A DNA stretch of 49,262 nt from Acidimicrobiaceae bacterium (GCA_003166025.1 PMWT01000047.1:1-49262), one strand, 5' to 3'; shown: positions 20,833-29,493, numbered from the stretch's first letter. Numbers and translations: made by a program. Notes: generated by a model not told the origin, from the sequence alone.

Positions 20833-23295
20833 TTAGGGAGCGCTGAGCCGGAGGGAGGACGAGCCTTGGTCGGCGGCCATCTGAGCGCTGGTGTAGGGGA
20901 GAGAGGCCCACTTGCCCTGCGAGTACAGCTTGGTCATGGTGGCGTGGTCGGCCGAGCGGGTGTCAGTGGCTTGGGAATACGTAAGGATGCCCTGGGACAC
21001 AGGACCTTGGCGGGTTAGTTCGGTGGTCATGACGACCGACGAGCCGTGGTAAGCCTGGCCGTACGGGAAAGCGTCGAAGGGGCCACCGGTGCCGTCGGCG
21101 CTGTCAACGACGTTAAGGCAGCCGGTGTCGCAACCGGGAACGGGGATCTTGAGTCCCTCATCGGGGTAAAACTGCACCTGGCCATAGCTGGCGTCGAGGG
21201 TTATGTGATGAGCTTGCAGGCTGAGAACGGCGTTGCCCAAGGCTTGCAGGACGGTGGGGTTCTTGGTGTTCAAGCCGGACGGGGTGGTGAGCGGTTTGGA
21301 GGTATTGAAGGGCACAGCCCAGAAACCGGTGGTGGGTGCGGCAACGTCCCATTGCGCGAACAACCACCCACCGCTTGCGTCCAGCTGGCCGGTGCCGTTG
21401 TAGCCGGCCAGGGCCTTGCACGCCGGAACCAGGTTGACCAAGGTGGCATTGCTGGCCGCTACAACGGGCGTGGCCAGGCACGCCTTCACCAACGGCTTTA
21501 GCACCAATTGGGCCAAATATGAAGTATCGCGTTCCCACATGGCCTGCAGGGTCGGGATACTGAACTTGGCCGGCCCTAGCCCGTCAGTGCCAGCCACACG
21601 CGCGGCGATCTCCTGGTTGGCGATGCGGGTGCGCAGACCCTGAACGGTGCCGATATCCCCAACGGCCGGCGAATAAGCCGGGAAAGGAGACCTCGGGTTG
21701 GCCAGCCAGTAGGAGTCGTTCGAGTTCTCGACGTAGTCGGTGCGGACGGTATGGGGCAGTTGGCCGGCGTTGAAAATACCGGGCACCGGCGTACCGGGGC
21801 TGGTGCGCCAGGCACAAGCCGATCGGGACCCGTCCAGGGTGATAAAGCCCGCCTCGGCAAAGATCTCCTCTGGAACGCCTCCCGGCGTGCACGATTTGAT
21901 CAACGACAAAGGCACATTGGGGACGTTGCCGACATCGGCGTAAAGAACGTGGCCGGTATCGTCGGCCGCCAGCGTGTTGAACTCGGGGATGGCCAAATAA
22001 GTCGATTCCACCTTCAGCAATCCCTCCACCGAGGTGGCCTGTCCCATCCGTAGGTACTGGTTGGCAAACCGGGCGCCATCGCTGAGAGCAGCGTCGTCAA
22101 CGGTGTAGGCCGTCGTGGTCGTCCACGCATAACCGGCGGCGGGGAAGACCATGACAGTGCCCCATCGGGTCGTGTAGAACGTGTGGCTGACCGTCCCCTT
22201 CCCGGTATTGACCCGCACCGTCTCGGTGCCCATCTTGTAGGCCTTGCCGTTGACGTAATAGCTGGTCGGGTGCCGGGGTACCAGTTTCAGCTGGTAGAAG
22301 GTGAAACGCTGGTCGGTCGAGACGGTGTGCGTCCAGGCCAGGTCCTGGTTGAACCCGAGCGCCATGAGCGGCAAGCCGTAGAGCGTACTGCCCTCCACGT
22401 TGTACTGCCCCGGCACCGTAAGCTGGGCCATCCAGAAGCGGTTCTCCCCGTTCCAGGGGAAGTGCGGGTTGACCAGCACCATGCCGTCGGCATTGGCTGT
22501 GTCCCGGGACCCGATGGCGATGCCGTTGGACCCTTCGGCCGGGCCGTTATCACCCGTGAGCTGGCTCTTGAGCGCGGCCACGGCCGGGCTCCGCTCCACC
22601 TTTCCCTTAGCCGGGCTACCGGCCGGCCTTTTCCCATTGGGCAGGCTGGCGGGCGGGGTGGCGCTTACCTCGTTGCCGATCAGCCCGTCGCTGGAGATGG
22701 CTACGATCTGGAGGGCACGCAGGAACATGTCGGTGACCGTTATGGGGCGGGCCCAGGGCTTGCCCGCACAGCTCGGGTCGTTCAGCTGCCCAGACGCCAG
22801 ATAAGCGTTGTAACCGGCCACGAAACCTCGATAGACGGCCATCACCTGAGGCAGCGCCCCGTTGGGGGGCGCCTCGCTCATTTCCTTTTGGACTACTCCG
22901 CTCGCCGTTACCGCCTGCCAGTACAGGTCCGAATCAAGGTTCGAGTCGTCGCTACCGGTCCCATAGTCGAGGTTGGCGGCATTGGGCCCGAAGTAAAGGG
23001 AACGTTTAGCCTCGAGGGTTACAAAGTCCTGCGCCAGGGTGCAGAAACTGTCCTGGGAAAACGCCCACGCCTCGCCATAGCCAAGTGCCGTGAAGTTGGC
23101 CGCCGTGATGTGGGCCACCCCGTCGCCATCTCGGGTGATCGTCACCTGGTCCGAACTTGCCGACGCACTGCTTGGCGCAATGAGGCCGACAAACGCCAGC
23201 GAGAGAACGGCGGTCGAGGCCAACCCTAGCCTTAAGTGTCGAGGCCGGGTCGACGCGGGCCTTCTTGTTCCCTTAAGCGTTGCCGCTGTGTTCAT
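20833..23295 (-). CDS. Secreted Ntn-hydrolase acylase (penicillin/aculeacin/AHL acylase family)
   Basis: This 820-residue precursor has a signal peptide (about 20-47, ending SSASASS), an alpha-chain region, a spacer and the beta chain beginning at Ser256 in EGSNGIAIGS. Self-cleavage before that Ser would make the N-terminal nucleophile. The following NPHFPWNGENRFWMAQL and the alpha-chain GYGEAWAFSQDSF are typical of aculeacin A and acyl-homoserine-lactone acylases, which remove long acyl chains, more than of penicillin G acylases. Export suggests it acts on lipopeptides, signals or beta-lactams outside the cell. ATG at 23295 follows AGGAGG by five bases. Its leader is duplicated upstream of the nearby ABC exporter operon. 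Confidence 0.9.
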   Translation of the reverse strand: MNTAATLKGTRRPASTRPRHLRLGLASTAVLSLAFVGLIAPSSASASSDQVTITRDGDGVAHITAANFTALGYGEAWAFSQDSFCTLAQDFVTLEAKRSLYFGPNAANLDYGTGSDDSNLDSDLYWQAVTASGVVQKEMSEAPPNGALPQVMAVYRGFVAGYNAYLASGQLNDPSCAGKPWARPITVTDMFLRALQIVAISSDGLIGNEVSATPPASLPNGKRPAGSPAKGKVERSPAVAALKSQLTGDNGPAEGSNGIAIGSRDTANADGMVLVNPHFPWNGENRFWMAQLTVPGQYNVEGSTLYGLPLMALGFNQDLAWTHTVSTDQRFTFYQLKLVPRHPTSYYVNGKAYKMGTETVRVNTGKGTVSHTFYTTRWGTVMVFPAAGYAWTTTTAYTVDDAALSDGARFANQYLRMGQATSVEGLLKVESTYLAIPEFNTLAADDTGHVLYADVGNVPNVPLSLIKSCTPGGVPEEIFAEAGFITLDGSRSACAWRTSPGTPVPGIFNAGQLPHTVRTDYVENSNDSYWLANPRSPFPAYSPAVGDIGTVQGLRTRIANQEIAARVAGTDGLGPAKFSIPTLQAMWERDTSYLAQLVLKPLVKACLATPVVAASNATLVNLVPACKALAGYNGTGQLDASGGWLFAQWDVAAPTTGFWAVPFNTSKPLTTPSGLNTKNPTVLQALGNAVLSLQAHHITLDASYGQVQFYPDEGLKIPVPGCDTGCLNVVDSADGTGGPFDAFPYGQAYHGSSVVMTTELTRQGPVSQGILTYSQATDTRSADHATMTKLYSQGKWASLPYTSAQMAADQGSSSLRLSAP

Positions 23296-23320
23296 GGTCC
23301 CTCCTAGGGTTTTGGGCTCA

Positions 23321-23415
23321 GGTTGTGTTTGGCGGTTTAGCCGGCTTCCGCCATCGTCACCCGGGGGCAGGGCTGCCGTCATCAGGGGTAGTACTGGCCG
23401 ACCACGCAACTGGTG
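23321..23415 (-). promoter_or_regulatory. 95-bp duplicated leader, copy A (acylase)
   Basis: This stretch aligns without gaps with 25411-25505 (80 of 95 positions equal by my count). It includes an identical 29-bp core at 23378-23406 and an identical 16-bp block at 23351-23366. It ends 25 bases upstream of the acylase start. The core contains AGTACT within GGGGTAGTACTGGCC on the plus strand. The arrangement points to a shared promoter and operator; whether part of it encodes a leader peptide is discussed separately. Confidence 0.7.
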
Positions 23416-23563
23416 TGCCGCATTAGCGGTGACGGCACTGGCCTGCAGCCTGCGGGCCAGCTCGTAGGTGAAAACAACGTTGGCCAGCTTGGACTGGTCC
23501 TGCCATCAGCCTGCTTTGGTCCTGTCCCATGTCCGTTCTCAACAGTATTTACGGCATAAGAGC

Positions 23564-23593
23564 TGCCCATCCGAACTGTTGACCGGATGGGCA
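23564..23593. terminator. Perfect 10-bp hairpin after the ABC exporter operon
   Basis: Arms 23564-23573 and 23584-23593 pair perfectly around a 10-nt loop. The element lies 60 nt past the stop of the ABC-2 permease gene, before the acylase leader, so it likely ends the exporter transcript. It is symmetric and T-rich on the plus-strand side. Confidence 0.55.
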
Positions 23594-23653
23594 ACTTTGT
23601 TGTGGTCTTCCAGGCCCAACGTAGTCAGGCCACTTGAGTTGGGGCCCGAAGGG

Positions 23654-24463
23654 TCAGGCGTCGCCGTGCGCTGCTCGCATGGCTGCCGCGCCCAGGGCGA
23701 TGGCGGCGTACGCCCCGAGGACCACGATGGCCGTGCCAGGTGCCAGGATCCCGGCCGAGCGGTGAACGGTGACAGCATCCTGGATGGCGGTACCGGGTAG
23801 GTAGCCGCGCACGCGGGCTGGAAGAAGCTGGCCGAACGTGAGCCCTCCGACGATGACGACGGCCATGGCCGTGGTCGCCCCGGCAGTATGCCGGATGACG
23901 CCGGCGAGGCCGACACCGATGACGGCGATGAGGCTGACGGCCACAGCACCGAAGAGGATCGCCACGAGCACGCCGGGATGACCGAGGCCCACTTGGAGGT
24001 GCTTGGCGGCGAAGATGCGCTGGCCGATCTCGAAGCCGACGAAATTGGAGACCAGCGCCACCGGGAAGGCGAACGCCGCCACTGTGACGGCCTTGCCCGC
24101 TAGTACCAGCCGCCGGGACGGCATGGAGGCAAATGTCGAGCGGATCATGCCCGTGGCGTACTCGGCGCTGACCGACCGAACGGCGAGCGCCCCGAGCAGC
24201 ACGGCGGCGATCATGACGCCGAACAACGAGCAGCTCGTGGCGTCGAAGGTCCGGTGCTGGGCGGCCGTCATGATGGCCCACTGGTCGGCCTGGGAGATCA
24301 CGAGGACGGCGCCGGCGGCGATGGAGAAGACCAAGGCAAAGGCGGCCGTGCGCCATGTGGAGGGCAGGGTGCGGAGCTTCGTCCACTCCGCCTTGAGGAT
24401 CCTGCTGATGGTGATGGCGTGCACCGGCCGTGCCGGAGCGGTCTGGTAGGTCGTGGCGCTCAT
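23654..24463 (-). CDS. ABC-2 type exporter permease
   Basis: The 269-residue membrane protein has six hydrophobic segments and begins, after a short cytoplasmic tail, with KAEWTKLRTLPSTW, the usual start of actinobacterial ABC-2 permeases that accompany drug or bacteriocin exporters. The sequence SVSAEYATGMIRSTFASMPSRR matches the loop after the second helix in that family. It follows its ATPase after one base, so the two are a single transcription unit. The substrate is unknown; drug export or self-protection is typical. Confidence 0.87.
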   Translation of the reverse strand: MSATTYQTAPARPVHAITISRILKAEWTKLRTLPSTWRTAAFALVFSIAAGAVLVISQADQWAIMTAAQHRTFDATSCSLFGVMIAAVLLGALAVRSVSAEYATGMIRSTFASMPSRRLVLAGKAVTVAAFAFPVALVSNFVGFEIGQRIFAAKHLQVGLGHPGVLVAILFGAVAVSLIAVIGVGLAGVIRHTAGATTAMAVVIVGGLTFGQLLPARVRGYLPGTAIQDAVTVHRSAGILAPGTAIVVLGAYAAIALGAAAMRAAHGDA

Positions 24464-24464
24464 G

Positions 24465-25394
24465 TCAATTCCCTTTCGTGGAGCCGGTCAGCTGGCCGGC
24501 GCGGTAGTCGGTCTCATCTCGGGTCAAGTCGAAGAACGCCTCCTCGAGCGAGCTCACCTGCGCAGCAAGCTCGATGAGGGTGATGCCGTGGGCCGAAGCG
24601 GCTCCGCCCACGGCCGCGCAGTCCAGCCCTGTCACGGTCAAAGAGCCGTCTGGGCAACGCTCCACTACAGCGCCGCGCTCTCTCAGGGCGACGACCAGGT
24701 CGTCCTGCTCTATGGCCCGAGCCCGGACGCTCGGGGCCGCGCGGCCGTTGACGAACTCGTCGGTGCTGGCATCGGCGATGATGCGGCCCCGGGCGATGAC
24801 GAGCAGGTGGTCGGCGGTCAGGGCCATCTCGCTCATGAGATGGCTGGAGAGGAACACCGTGCGGCCCTCGGACGCCAGCGACTTCATGAGGTTACGGATC
24901 CAGACGATCCCGTCGGGGTCGAGGCCATTGATCGGTTCGTCGAACATCACGGTGCCGGGGTCGCCGAGCAGGGCAGCCGCGATGCCGAGGCGCTGGTTCA
25001 TGCCCAGTGAGAAGGTGCCCACCCGCTTGGCGGCGACATCGCTGAGCCCAACGGTATCGAGGACCTCGCTAACCCGGCGTCGGTCGATCCCGTTGCTGTC
25101 GGCCAGCCACTTGAGGTGGTTGGCGGCACTGCGGCTGCCGACGATGGCCTTGGCATCGAGCAGCGCCCCGACCGACCTCAGGGGATCGGCGAGCTGAGCG
25201 TACAGCTTGCCGTCGACACGGACTTCGCCGGAGCTCGGCGTGTCCAGGCCGAGGACCATGCGCATGGTGGTCGACTTGCCCGCCCCATTGGGGCCGAGAA
25301 AGCCGGTGACCCGGCCCGGTTGGACGACGAAAGAGACTTCATCGACCGCAGTCGTGTTGCGGTACCGCTTGGTCAGGTGCCTTGCCTCGATCAT
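24465..25394 (-). CDS. ABC exporter ATP-binding protein
   Basis: The 309-residue ATPase shows Walker A GPNGAGKST (34-42), the signature SLGMNQR (129-135, a variant of LSGGQ common in this family), Walker B VMFDEP (149-154) with NGLDPDG as D-loop, and the switch His in SSHLM. The C-terminal extension of about 90 residues is usual for DrrA/CcmA-like drug exporters. ATG at 25394 is preceded by AGGAAG; upstream in-frame codons correspond to the duplicated leader and are not part of the enzyme. It forms an operon with the permease at 23654. Confidence 0.92.
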   Translation of the reverse strand: MIEARHLTKRYRNTTAVDEVSFVVQPGRVTGFLGPNGAGKSTTMRMVLGLDTPSSGEVRVDGKLYAQLADPLRSVGALLDAKAIVGSRSAANHLKWLADSNGIDRRRVSEVLDTVGLSDVAAKRVGTFSLGMNQRLGIAAALLGDPGTVMFDEPINGLDPDGIVWIRNLMKSLASEGRTVFLSSHLMSEMALTADHLLVIARGRIIADASTDEFVNGRAAPSVRARAIEQDDLVVALRERGAVVERCPDGSLTVTGLDCAAVGGAASAHGITLIELAAQVSSLEEAFFDLTRDETDYRAGQLTGSTKGN

Positions 25395-25410
25395 CGTTCT
25401 TCCTTTCCTG

Positions 25411-25505
25411 GGGTGTGCTTGGCGGTTCATCGAACTTCCACCATCGTCACCCGGGGACAGGGGCCCGGTCATCAGGGGTAGTACTGGCCGACCACGTAAC
25501 CGGTG
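25411..25505 (-). promoter_or_regulatory. 95-bp duplicated leader, copy B (ABC exporter)
   Basis: Gapless match to 23321-23415 at a fixed distance of 2090 bp. The end of the match nearest the gene is 16 bases before the ATPase start, so the copy carries promoter and leader but not the ribosome-binding site. Similarity stops abruptly on both sides, which fits recruitment of a control region rather than duplication of a whole gene. Confidence 0.7.
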
Positions 25506-25573
25506 CTCTCAGCGACAGGTCTCGACGGGCCTCGGCCAAACTGGATGTTGTGAGAAGCCGACGAGCAGGTCCG

Positions 25574-25879
25574 ATGTCACCCGGTCCGGAGATGCAGTGC
25601 TACATGGCCGAATTGAGGTTGCAAGCCGAGGCCGGGACCGATCTTTCGTGGGTGGGCCAGAGCCTTGATTCCGCTTGCCGGCGCCTTCAGGGCGTTGGCC
25701 CGAGCCCACAGATCTTGAGCGCGGTCCATGTCCCCGATGACGGGCGGCTCTCGTGCATCGTCAGGGCGACGAGCCGCGACGACGTGCTGCGCCTGTTCGA
25801 GATCTCACTGTTGCCTTCGGCCCGGGTCGTGGACGTGGTGGTCGTGGAGGCGGGCTCCTCCGAGATGAAGCCGGGCTAA
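25574..25879 (+). CDS. Small conserved-type protein, DUF4242/SCO4226-like
   Basis: The frame from ATG 25574 encodes 101 residues starting MSPGPEMQCYMAELRLQAEAG and ending in VVDVVVVEAGSSEMKPG. The pattern, a first strand YMAEL, a helix with SACRRLQG, a strand ILSAVHVPDDGRLSCIV and a helix RDDVLRLFEISLL, is that of small ferredoxin-like domain proteins such as DUF4242 or SCO4226-type. It reads in the opposite direction to the LuxR-type regulator and the two ends overlap by four bases. Function is unknown. Start supported by GAGCAGG upstream. Confidence 0.6.
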   Translation: MSPGPEMQCYMAELRLQAEAGTDLSWVGQSLDSACRRLQGVGPSPQILSAVHVPDDGRLSCIVRATSRDDVLRLFEISLLPSARVVDVVVVEAGSSEMKPG

Positions 25880-28188
25880 TCCGTCCTCGGCTCTTGTGCG
25901 ACCCAGCTGGCGATCTCGACGCGGGAGTTGATGCCGAGCCTGTTGAGGATTTTGGACACGTGCGTCTCGACGGTCCGTTCGGAGAGGAACAGTCGGGAGC
26001 CGATCTCTTTGTTGCTGAGGCCCGCGGCTACGAGCCTGGCGACCTCAAGTTCGCGCTTGCTCAGCGGCGTCGTCGCTGTCGTTGCCGACGGGGGAGAGGG
26101 CCGGGGGAGCTTCTCCCCCAGAGCGTAGGCGATCGCTTCTGCTCTCGGCATCAGCCGGCCAACCTCGGCTTCGGACTCCAGCGCGCGAGCCCCCAGCGAC
26201 GTGACGATCGTCTGGCGCGCCCGGCTCAGCAAGGGCTCCATTTGCGGGATGAGCCGCACGGCGGTCTCGGTCTGGAGGTGCTCAGCCGCACCCAGCAACC
26301 TGGCTGCCCGTTGTAGCTGGCCGACCATGGCGTCGTGGCAGGCCAGCCCGTAAAGGATATAGAGGATGGCATCGCGGTTCTCGAGAAGTCTGGCGAGCCC
26401 GAGGGACTCCTCGAAAACCGGCCTTATTTCGTCGGTTTGACCGGCGCCGAGCACTGTGAAGCCGTAGTACCCCAGGATGTAGATAATGGAGTTGAGGTCA
26501 CCGCGCGCCCGCGCCCGGGGCAACGATTCGCCGTAGACCCGACGAGCCATGACGAGATCTTGGTCGACCTGGGCTATGAAACCCTGAGTTGCGGTCACCG
26601 CCGCATCGGCACCGGGGTCGTTAAGGCCGAGAGCGATGGCTGCCGCCTCGCCGACCTGCGCCCGAGAACCTTCAAAGTCACCGCCCGAGGCCCGGACCCT
26701 TGCCGACACGGCCAGTGCCCGGGCTAGCAGCGGCAGGTCGCCCACTGCCCGTGCCTTGGCTTCGGCGTCGACCAGTGCCAGTGTGGCAACTCCCCAGTCC
26801 CCCTGCACCACGGCGACGACGCCCCGGGCGAACAGAGCGTACGCCAGCGCTCGTATGTCCCCTTCGCTGTCGCTAAGGAACAGGTCCAGCCAGTAAATGC
26901 CCTCGCTAGTGGCGCGAGGCGCCCAGTACCAGCCCAGCGAACCCACCATGTACAGCCCGGTCGGGTTGTCCGGGCCGTTGAGGCAATGTGCGAGGACCGC
27001 CCGTAGGTTGGGGGCCTCCTCGTCGAGCCGCTTGAGCCACTCGACGATCTGAGGTGAGTGCGCCGCACCGCGGGCCGCCTGGCAGATGCTGGAGTAAAAT
27101 CTTACGAGAACCTTGAGGGTGGCGGCTTCCTCATCCGCGGCGCGCAGCTTGAGCAGGGCGTATTCGCGCATCGTCTCGTGGAGCCGATAGCGGGCGCTGG
27201 CAGCTGTGCCCAACCGGGCCACGAAGGACCTTTCGACGAGACCAGCCAGAAGTTCGAGCACCGACGATTGCGGGACGTCCTCACCGGGTGCCACCGCTTC
27301 CGCCGCATCGAGCCCGAAGTCGGAGGGGAAAACGGCCAGCCGGCGCAACACCGCGGCTTCGGGGCCAGTTAGGAGATCGTGGCTCCAGTCGATGGTGGCC
27401 TTGAGTGTCTGTTGCCTCGGGAGCGCCGCCCGGCTGCCACCGGTCAAGACCGCGAAGCGGTCGCTCAGCCTCTCGACCAGTTGGTCCAACCCGATCGTCC
27501 TCAGCCTCACGGCGGCCAACTCGAGCGCCAAGGGCATGCCGTCAAGGCGGCGGCAGAGATCGGTCACCAGTAGGCGGTTGGCCTCGTTAACCTCCAGCTG
27601 GACGCCGGCATTTCGGGCCCGTTCTACGAGAAGCGCCACCGCCTCTGAATGAGCGGAGCCTTGTGCCGCCTCGCCGTCTGCTCCGTCCACCAGGGTGAGG
27701 GACGGCACCTGGACCACACGCTCGCCCGAGGTACCCAATGGCTGGCGGCTCGTGGCCAGCAGGCGGACGCCAGGGGCTTCCTTCAGGATGACATCGGCCA
27801 GTACGGCGATCGGGTCGAGGAGGTGCTCGCAGTTGTCGAAGACGAGAACTGTCTCGCGGCAGGTCAGGTGCGCCACAAGGACCGAGGTCGGCCACTGTCC
27901 AGACTGGTCCACGAGGCCCACGGCGCTCATCACGGCCTTGGCCACCAGGTGAGGGTCGTCCAGTCCAGCAAGTTCGACGAGCCACACGCCGTCGCGCACG
28001 GTCCGTTGCAGGTCAGCGGCGGCGCGTAAGGCGAGCCGGGTCTTGCCCACCCCACCGGGCCCCACCAGAGTGAGGAGACGGGTACCAGCGAACGCCCCCT
28101 TTACCTCGGCCAGCAATCGGCGTCGGCCGACGAAGCTGGTGGGCTCCGCGGGCAGGTTGCCCGCCGCAGCCCGGTTGGCAACCGGCAC
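25876..28188 (-). CDS. ATPase-LuxR transcriptional regulator (NB-ARC/AAA plus HTH)
   Basis: This 770-residue regulator has an N-terminal nucleotide-binding module (FVGRRRLL at 19-26, Walker A GPGGVGKTR 43-51, Walker B LVFDNCEHLL, and LLATSRQPLG), a middle helical region with tetratricopeptide-like repeats, and a C-terminal LuxR/NarL helix-turn-helix (about 706-752, SKRELEVARLVAAGLSNKEI and ERTVETHVSKIL). Such regulators integrate ligand and ATP binding to switch transcription. It sits next to the ABC exporter and acylase genes and is a candidate controller of their shared leader, which is inference. Start GTG at 28188 with GAGGG close upstream. Confidence 0.88.
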   Translation of the reverse strand: MPVANRAAAGNLPAEPTSFVGRRRLLAEVKGAFAGTRLLTLVGPGGVGKTRLALRAAADLQRTVRDGVWLVELAGLDDPHLVAKAVMSAVGLVDQSGQWPTSVLVAHLTCRETVLVFDNCEHLLDPIAVLADVILKEAPGVRLLATSRQPLGTSGERVVQVPSLTLVDGADGEAAQGSAHSEAVALLVERARNAGVQLEVNEANRLLVTDLCRRLDGMPLALELAAVRLRTIGLDQLVERLSDRFAVLTGGSRAALPRQQTLKATIDWSHDLLTGPEAAVLRRLAVFPSDFGLDAAEAVAPGEDVPQSSVLELLAGLVERSFVARLGTAASARYRLHETMREYALLKLRAADEEAATLKVLVRFYSSICQAARGAAHSPQIVEWLKRLDEEAPNLRAVLAHCLNGPDNPTGLYMVGSLGWYWAPRATSEGIYWLDLFLSDSEGDIRALAYALFARGVVAVVQGDWGVATLALVDAEAKARAVGDLPLLARALAVSARVRASGGDFEGSRAQVGEAAAIALGLNDPGADAAVTATQGFIAQVDQDLVMARRVYGESLPRARARGDLNSIIYILGYYGFTVLGAGQTDEIRPVFEESLGLARLLENRDAILYILYGLACHDAMVGQLQRAARLLGAAEHLQTETAVRLIPQMEPLLSRARQTIVTSLGARALESEAEVGRLMPRAEAIAYALGEKLPRPSPPSATTATTPLSKRELEVARLVAAGLSNKEIGSRLFLSERTVETHVSKILNRLGINSRVEIASWVAQEPRTD

Positions 28189-28247
28189 GCCCTCAGTGTA
28201 GGGCGCCCGACCTCGTTGACCCTGGGCGCGTACGCGTGCCCAGAGAA

Positions 28248-28262
28248 CTCACCTTGGGTGAG
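28248..28262. promoter_or_regulatory. Dyad upstream of the LuxR-type regulator
   Basis: CTCACC and GGTGAG arms enclose a 3-nt centre, 60-75 bp upstream of the regulator start. A second short palindrome (CGCGTACGCG) lies nearby at about 28227-28236. Either could be an operator for autoregulation, or the first could form a hairpin downstream of the LacI gene. No function is shown. Confidence 0.3.
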
Positions 28263-28328
28263 CAAATAGCCTCGTGTCCGCCAAGTTCCGTCGCTATCTC
28301 AAGCCTTCTTGAGGCGTAAGCGCGATGG

Positions 28329-29387
28329 CTAGGAGTGACGGGGGTCGGTCGACCCCCGAACGACCAATACCCCTTCGTGGTGGCGGGTGCCGCCGCCCAC
28401 CCGGGTGCCCCCCATCATGGTGAAAAGGTCGCTCATTGCCGCCGCTCCCAGCCGCTCCAGGCCCATGTCGTAGGTCGTCAGGGCAGGGTCGGTTTCCTGT
28501 GCGAAGACGGCCCAGTTGTCGTAGCCCGTAATGGCTATCTCCTCAGGGACCTGGCGGCCGGAGGCCACCACCGCCTCTAGCACGGCGGCGGCGATCTGGT
28601 CGGAGCCGCAGACGATGGCGTCGAGGTCGGGCGCGTCGGCCAGCGCCAGCCGAGCCGCTTGACGAGCCCAGCGCTGGGACCAGGGACCGTAGAGGGGTCT
28701 GCCGACGAGGCTCAGGCCGTGGGCACTGAGGGCGTGTGCCAGCCCTAGTACGCGCTGCTGCACAGCGGGAGCGTTCTCCGGGCCCGTGATATGGACGAGG
28801 CGCGCCCGGCCTAGCTCGACCAGGTGGTCCACGACCCGGGTCGCCCCGGTGAAGTCGTCTTCGACGTGGGTGACGTCTCGATGGTTGGTGGTGGTGCCGT
28901 GAACGTAGACGCAGGGGATCTTGGCTACGGCCGTTATCGACGGGGTTTTGCTCTGGTTGTCGCCGACCACGAGGAGGCCGTCCACGTGCCGCTGGCGGAG
29001 CGTGACGGCCAGGTCGGCCAAGCGGCTCTCGACCCCGCGGGCGTCGGCAATGATGGCCGAGAACTCCCGCTGGTCGAGCACCGATTGCGCCCCGATCACG
29101 ATGGGCATGGCGAAGCGGTGGACCATCGGGTCTCGCAGTAACACCCCGATGATGCTGCTACGCCCGCTGACCAAGCTCTTGGCCACCAGGTTGGGTGAGT
29201 ACGACAGGTCCCGGGCCGCCCGTAGTACCCGCTTACGGGTCAGGTCGGAAATGCGGTCGCGCCCGTTCATGGCCTTGGACGCGGTGGTGAGTGACACCCC
29301 GGCCCGACGTGCCACTTCGGTGAGGGTCGCCGGCCGGGACGATAGCGGCTCCGCCGGGAACCCACTGGAGGGCGGCGAGCCCGTCAC
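28329..29387 (-). CDS. LacI family transcriptional regulator
   Basis: A 352-residue LacI protein: helix-turn-helix ATLTEVARRAGVSLTTASKA (20-39) with the hinge-helix region after NLVAKSLVSGRS, then the periplasmic-binding-like effector domain (IIGVLLRDPMVH, HVDGLLVVGD, GYDNWAVFAQ). It is divergent from the GH127/GH31 sugar operon and almost surely represses it, with an oligosaccharide or monosaccharide as inducer. GTG at 29387 is proposed because conserved LacI sequence begins only after residue 18. No good ribosome-binding site is visible; an open frame to 29504 would run past the predicted -10 box. A palindrome lies at its own start. Confidence 0.9.
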   Translation of the reverse strand: MTGSPPSSGFPAEPLSSRPATLTEVARRAGVSLTTASKAMNGRDRISDLTRKRVLRAARDLSYSPNLVAKSLVSGRSSIIGVLLRDPMVHRFAMPIVIGAQSVLDQREFSAIIADARGVESRLADLAVTLRQRHVDGLLVVGDNQSKTPSITAVAKIPCVYVHGTTTNHRDVTHVEDDFTGATRVVDHLVELGRARLVHITGPENAPAVQQRVLGLAHALSAHGLSLVGRPLYGPWSQRWARQAARLALADAPDLDAIVCGSDQIAAAVLEAVVASGRQVPEEIAITGYDNWAVFAQETDPALTTYDMGLERLGAAAMSDLFTMMGGTRVGGGTRHHEGVLVVRGSTDPRHS

Positions 29388-29388
29388 G

Positions 29389-29402
29389 AGTAAGCGCTTT
29401 TG
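29389..29402. promoter_or_regulatory. cre/LacI-type operator at the regulator's start
   Basis: The 14-bp element, read on the minus strand as CAAAAGCGCTTACT, matches 12 of 14 positions of the catabolite-responsive/LacI-type consensus and has a perfect AAGCGCTT core. It abuts the GTG start, so binding would block the gene's own expression. Confidence 0.5.
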
Positions 29403-29441
29403 CAGTCTGCAGGCCCCTATCTCTGCCAGATTTACACCCTC

Positions 29442-29471
29442 ATTGTAGCACGCATCCTTGCACACCCCCAA
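29442..29471 (-). promoter_or_regulatory. Promoter of the LacI-type regulator gene
   Basis: On the minus strand a -35-like TTGGGG (29466-29471) and a good -10 box TACAAT (29442-29447) are separated by 18 bases. This would start transcription about 50 nt before the GTG. Confidence 0.55.
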
Positions 29472-29477
29472 TGTTGG

Positions 29478-29493
29478 GAGTAACGTTACCCCT
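29478..29493. promoter_or_regulatory. LacI-type operator in the divergent promoter region
   Basis: The 10-bp perfect palindrome GTAACGTTAC (29480-29489) extends to a near-perfect 16-bp dyad with GG and CC flanks. AACGTT-centred palindromes are typical LacI-family sites in actinobacterial sugar operons. It lies 77-88 bp upstream of the GH127 start and may overlap its -10 region (a weak TTGCAC box lies 17 bases before it). Confidence 0.65.
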
